This document shows positions 62,001 to 64,000 of a stretch of DNA of 64,000 nt, one piece after another. The stretch is taken from positions 16,117,001-16,181,000 of the forward strand of contig OX387197.1 of the NCBI GenBank assembly GCA_947561715.1. The letters are read 5' to 3'. Both the position numbers and the translations under genes were made by a program. The DNA is from Ascidia mentula (lineage: Eukaryota; Chordata; Ascidiacea; Phlebobranchia; Ascidiidae). How positions within the stretch are numbered: position 1 is the stretch's first letter; each line of letters starts with the position of its first letter. Under the pieces are notes generated by a model. It saw only the letters and a program-made list of their open reading frames with translations. It did no database searches and was not told the DNA's origin.

Positions 62001-63340
62001 ACAGAGTCCAGCCTATGTCGCCCATTGTTAAGTGGGCTTGGGGCTCGAAAAAAACAGAGTCCAGCCTATCCCACCCAGTCTTAACTTCGGCCCTATCTAG
62101 CCCATTGTTAAGTGGGTCGCGATAAAAACAGCCTATCCCACCCAGTCTTAACTTCGGCCCTATCTAGCCCATTGTTAAGTGGGTCGCGAAAAAAACAGAG
62201 TCCAGCCTATGTCGCCCATTGTTAAGTGGGCTTGGGGCTCGAAAAAAACAGAGTCCAGCCTATCCCACCCAGTCTTAACTTCGGCCCTATCTCGCCCATT
62301 GTTAAGTGGGTCGCGAAAAAAACAGAGTCCAGCCTATGTCTCCCATTGTTAAGTGGGCCTGGGGCTAGAAAAAAACAGAGTCCAGCCTATCCCACCCAGT
62401 CTTAACTTCGGCCCTATCTAGCCCATTGTTAAGTGGGTCGCGAAAAAAACAGAGTCCAGCCTATGTCTCCCATTGTTAAGTGGGCTTGGGGCTCGAAAAA
62501 AACAGAGTCCAGCCTATCCCACCCAGTCTTAACTTCGGCCCTATCTCGCCCATTGTTAAGTGGGTCGCGAAAAAAACAGAGTCCAGCCTATGTCTCCCAT
62601 TGTTAAGTGAGCTTGGGGCTCGAAAAAAACAGAGTCCAGCCTATCCCACCCAGTCTTAACTTCGGCCCTATCTCGCCCATTGTTAAGTGGGTCGCGAAAA
62701 AAACAGAGTCCAGCCTATGTCTCCCATTGTTAAGTGGGCTTGGGGCTCGAAAAAAACAGAGTCCAGCCTATCCCACCCAGTCTTAACTTCGGCCCTATCT
62801 CGCCCATTGTTAAGTGGGTCGCGAAAAAAACAGAGTCCAGCCAATGTCGCCCATTGTTAAGTGGGCTTGGGGCTCGAAAAAAACAGAGTCCAGCCAATGT
62901 CTCCCATTGTTAAGTGGGCTTGGGGCTCGAAAAAAACAGAGTCCAGCCTATCCCACCCAGTCTTAACTTCGGCCCTATCTAGCCCATTGTTAAGTGGGTG
63001 GCGAAAAAAACAGAGTTCAGCCTATGTCTCCCATTGTTAAGTGGGCTTGGGGCTAGAAAAAAACAGAGTCCAGCCTATCCCACCCAGTCTTAACTTCGGC
63101 CCTATCTCGCCCATTGTTAAGTGGGTCGCGAAAAAAACAGAGTCCAGCCTATGTCTCCCATTGTTAAGTGGGCTTGGGGCTCGAAAAAAACAGAGTCCAG
63201 CCTATCCCACCCAGTCTTAACTTCGGCCCTATCTCGCCCATTGTTAAGTGGGTCGCGAAAAAAACAGAGTCCAGCCTATGTCGCCCATTGTTAAGTGGGC
63301 TTGGGGCTCGAAAAAAACAGAGTCCAGCCTATCCCACCCA
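59065..63340 (+). repeat. 2,480-bp tandem duplication
   Basis: 59,065-60,860 matches 61,545-63,340. A' at 59064/61544 and 59639/62119, gtgagc near 60,128/62,608 and the ccaatgtcg doublet at 60361/62841 share the offset. The middle (60.9-61.5 kb) has closely spaced A' copies at 60903, 61351 and 61545. The right copy then diverges with a ctcgacc A and a second ccaatg doublet. Confidence 0.78.
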
Positions 63341-63809
63341 GTCTTAACTTCGGCCCTATCTCGACCATTGTTAAGTGGGTCGCGAAAAAAACAGAGTCCA
63401 GCCAATGTCGCCCATTGTTAAGTGGGCTTGGGGCTCGAAAAAAACAGAGTCCAGCCAATGTCTCCCATTGTTAAGTGGGCTTGGGGCTCGAAAAAAACAG
63501 AGTCCAGCCTATCCCACCCATTCTTAACTTCGGCCCTATCTAGCCCATTGTTAAGTGGGTCGCGATAAAAACAGCCTATCCCACCCAGTCTTAACTTCGG
63601 CCCTATCTAGCCCATTGTTAAGTGGGTCGCGAAAAAAACAGAGTCCAGCCTATGTCTCCCATTGTTAAGTGGGCTTGGGGCTCGAAAAAAACAGAGTCCA
63701 GCCTATCCCACCCAGTCTTAACTTCGGCCCTATCTCGCCCATTGTTAAGTGGGTCGCGAAAAAAACAGAGTCCAGCCTATGTCGCCCATTGTTAAGTGGG
63801 CTTGGGGCT

Positions 63810-63957
63810 CGAAAAAAACAGAGTCCAGCCTATCCCACCCAGTCTTAACTTCGGCCCTATCTAGCCCATTGTTAAGTGGGTCGCGAAAAAAACAGAGTCC
63901 AGCCTATCCCACCCAGTCTTAACTTCGGCCCTATCTCGCCCATTGTTAAGTGGGTCG
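63810..63957 (+). repeat. A-A doublet without the A' deletion, near right edge
   Basis: An A monomer ending near 63,883 is followed by another complete 74-bp A (63884-63957) with a normal seven-A run and an intact head. This is the structure expected for an ancestor of the A-A' pair, or for an independent loss of one B. It lies outside the A-A doublet family of the 6-15 kb region. Confidence 0.8.
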
Positions 63958-64000
63958 CGAAAAAAACAGAGTCCAGCCTATGTCTCCCATTGTTAAGTGG

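Larger units (their letters stand above)
1..64000. repeat. Satellite DNA array, 127-bp dimeric unit, filling the window
   Basis: Every line of the window is the same tandem unit with minor variants. The phase marker gcttggggctcg at position 1 recurs at 128, giving a 127-bp period. The unit is a 74-bp plus a 53-bp monomer. Consensus GC is 64 of 127 bases. All copies run in the same orientation; I saw no inverted segment and no interruption by other DNA. Variation consists of a limited set of shared single-base variants, changes in A-run length, and gains or losses of whole monomers. There is no gene-free stretch to describe separately, because all of it is this repeat. A eukaryotic heterochromatic location is inferred from the architecture; species and chromosome position cannot be told. 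Confidence 0.98.

Noticed and set aside
1-64000. CRISPR array
   Set aside because: There are no unique spacers: the sequence between conserved stretches is itself the same repeat, and the unit is a contiguous tandem dimer.
1-64000. Transposon, LTR element or other mobile element
   Set aside because: No terminal repeats, target-site duplications or coding remnants were seen; nothing departs from the monomer consensus for more than a few bases.
1-64000. CENP-B box or telomere repeat
   Set aside because: No match to the CENP-B box core (TTCG...CGGG arrangement) was seen in A or B; ttcggccc in A lacks the rest of the motif. No TTAGGG-like or TTTAGGG-like tandem was present.
1-64000. Ribosomal intergenic spacer
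   Set aside because: No rRNA sequence is present, and spacer subrepeats are not expected to extend unbroken for 64 kb.

Overview
The whole 64 kb window is one uninterrupted satellite DNA array. I see no unique sequence, no credible gene, no RNA gene and no transposon. Both edges of the window lie inside the array, so its full length is unknown. The pattern (tandem repeat, many nested higher-order periods, about 50% GC in the consensus unit) suggests a eukaryotic heterochromatic block, perhaps centromeric, pericentromeric or subtelomeric. The organism cannot be told from the sequence, and I do not recognise the satellite family.

The basic unit is a 127-bp dimer made of a 74-bp monomer (A) and a 53-bp monomer (B); 64,000/127 gives roughly 500 dimers. 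A and B share their first 24 bp (starting cgaaaaaaacag, ending gcctat) and the 16-bp motif cccattgttaagtggg. A has an extra 27-bp middle that lies between two near-identical short repeats (gcctat / gccctat). B has 6 extra bases in its tail (cttggggct). A third monomer, A' (67 bp), is A with a 7-bp deletion between cag repeats plus an a-to-t change. It follows an A directly and so breaks the A-B alternation. I located 41 A' copies, and their spacings show the higher-order structure.

Layout. About 0-9 kb: 1.9-2.3 kb higher-order repeats in tandem (offsets 2,026, 2,280 and 1,922). About 6.7-18.9 kb: a 5.7-kb segment present twice, the second copy lacking 307 bp, with a 2,006-bp tandem period inside it. 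About 18.9-25 kb: shorter mixed periods, including a 688-bp tandem duplication. About 25-44 kb: a 4.2-kb segment present twice (25.2-29.4 and 40.05-44.4 kb), enclosing tandem copies of a 1.57-1.70 kb repeat (31.4-37 kb). About 38-64 kb: a family of 575-bp (9-monomer) and 1,263-bp (20-monomer) repeats, carried in larger duplications at offsets 6,732, 8,062/7,935, 1,330 and 2,480. Region-specific variants (cccaccaag only at 28-45 kb; taacatcgg only from 40 kb on) show that homogenisation has been local.

No genes work together here. The interest lies in how the array evolved: three monomer types related by small deletions between direct repeats, reshuffled by unequal exchange at many scales. Block boundaries were read by eye from marker variants and are approximate unless stated otherwise.
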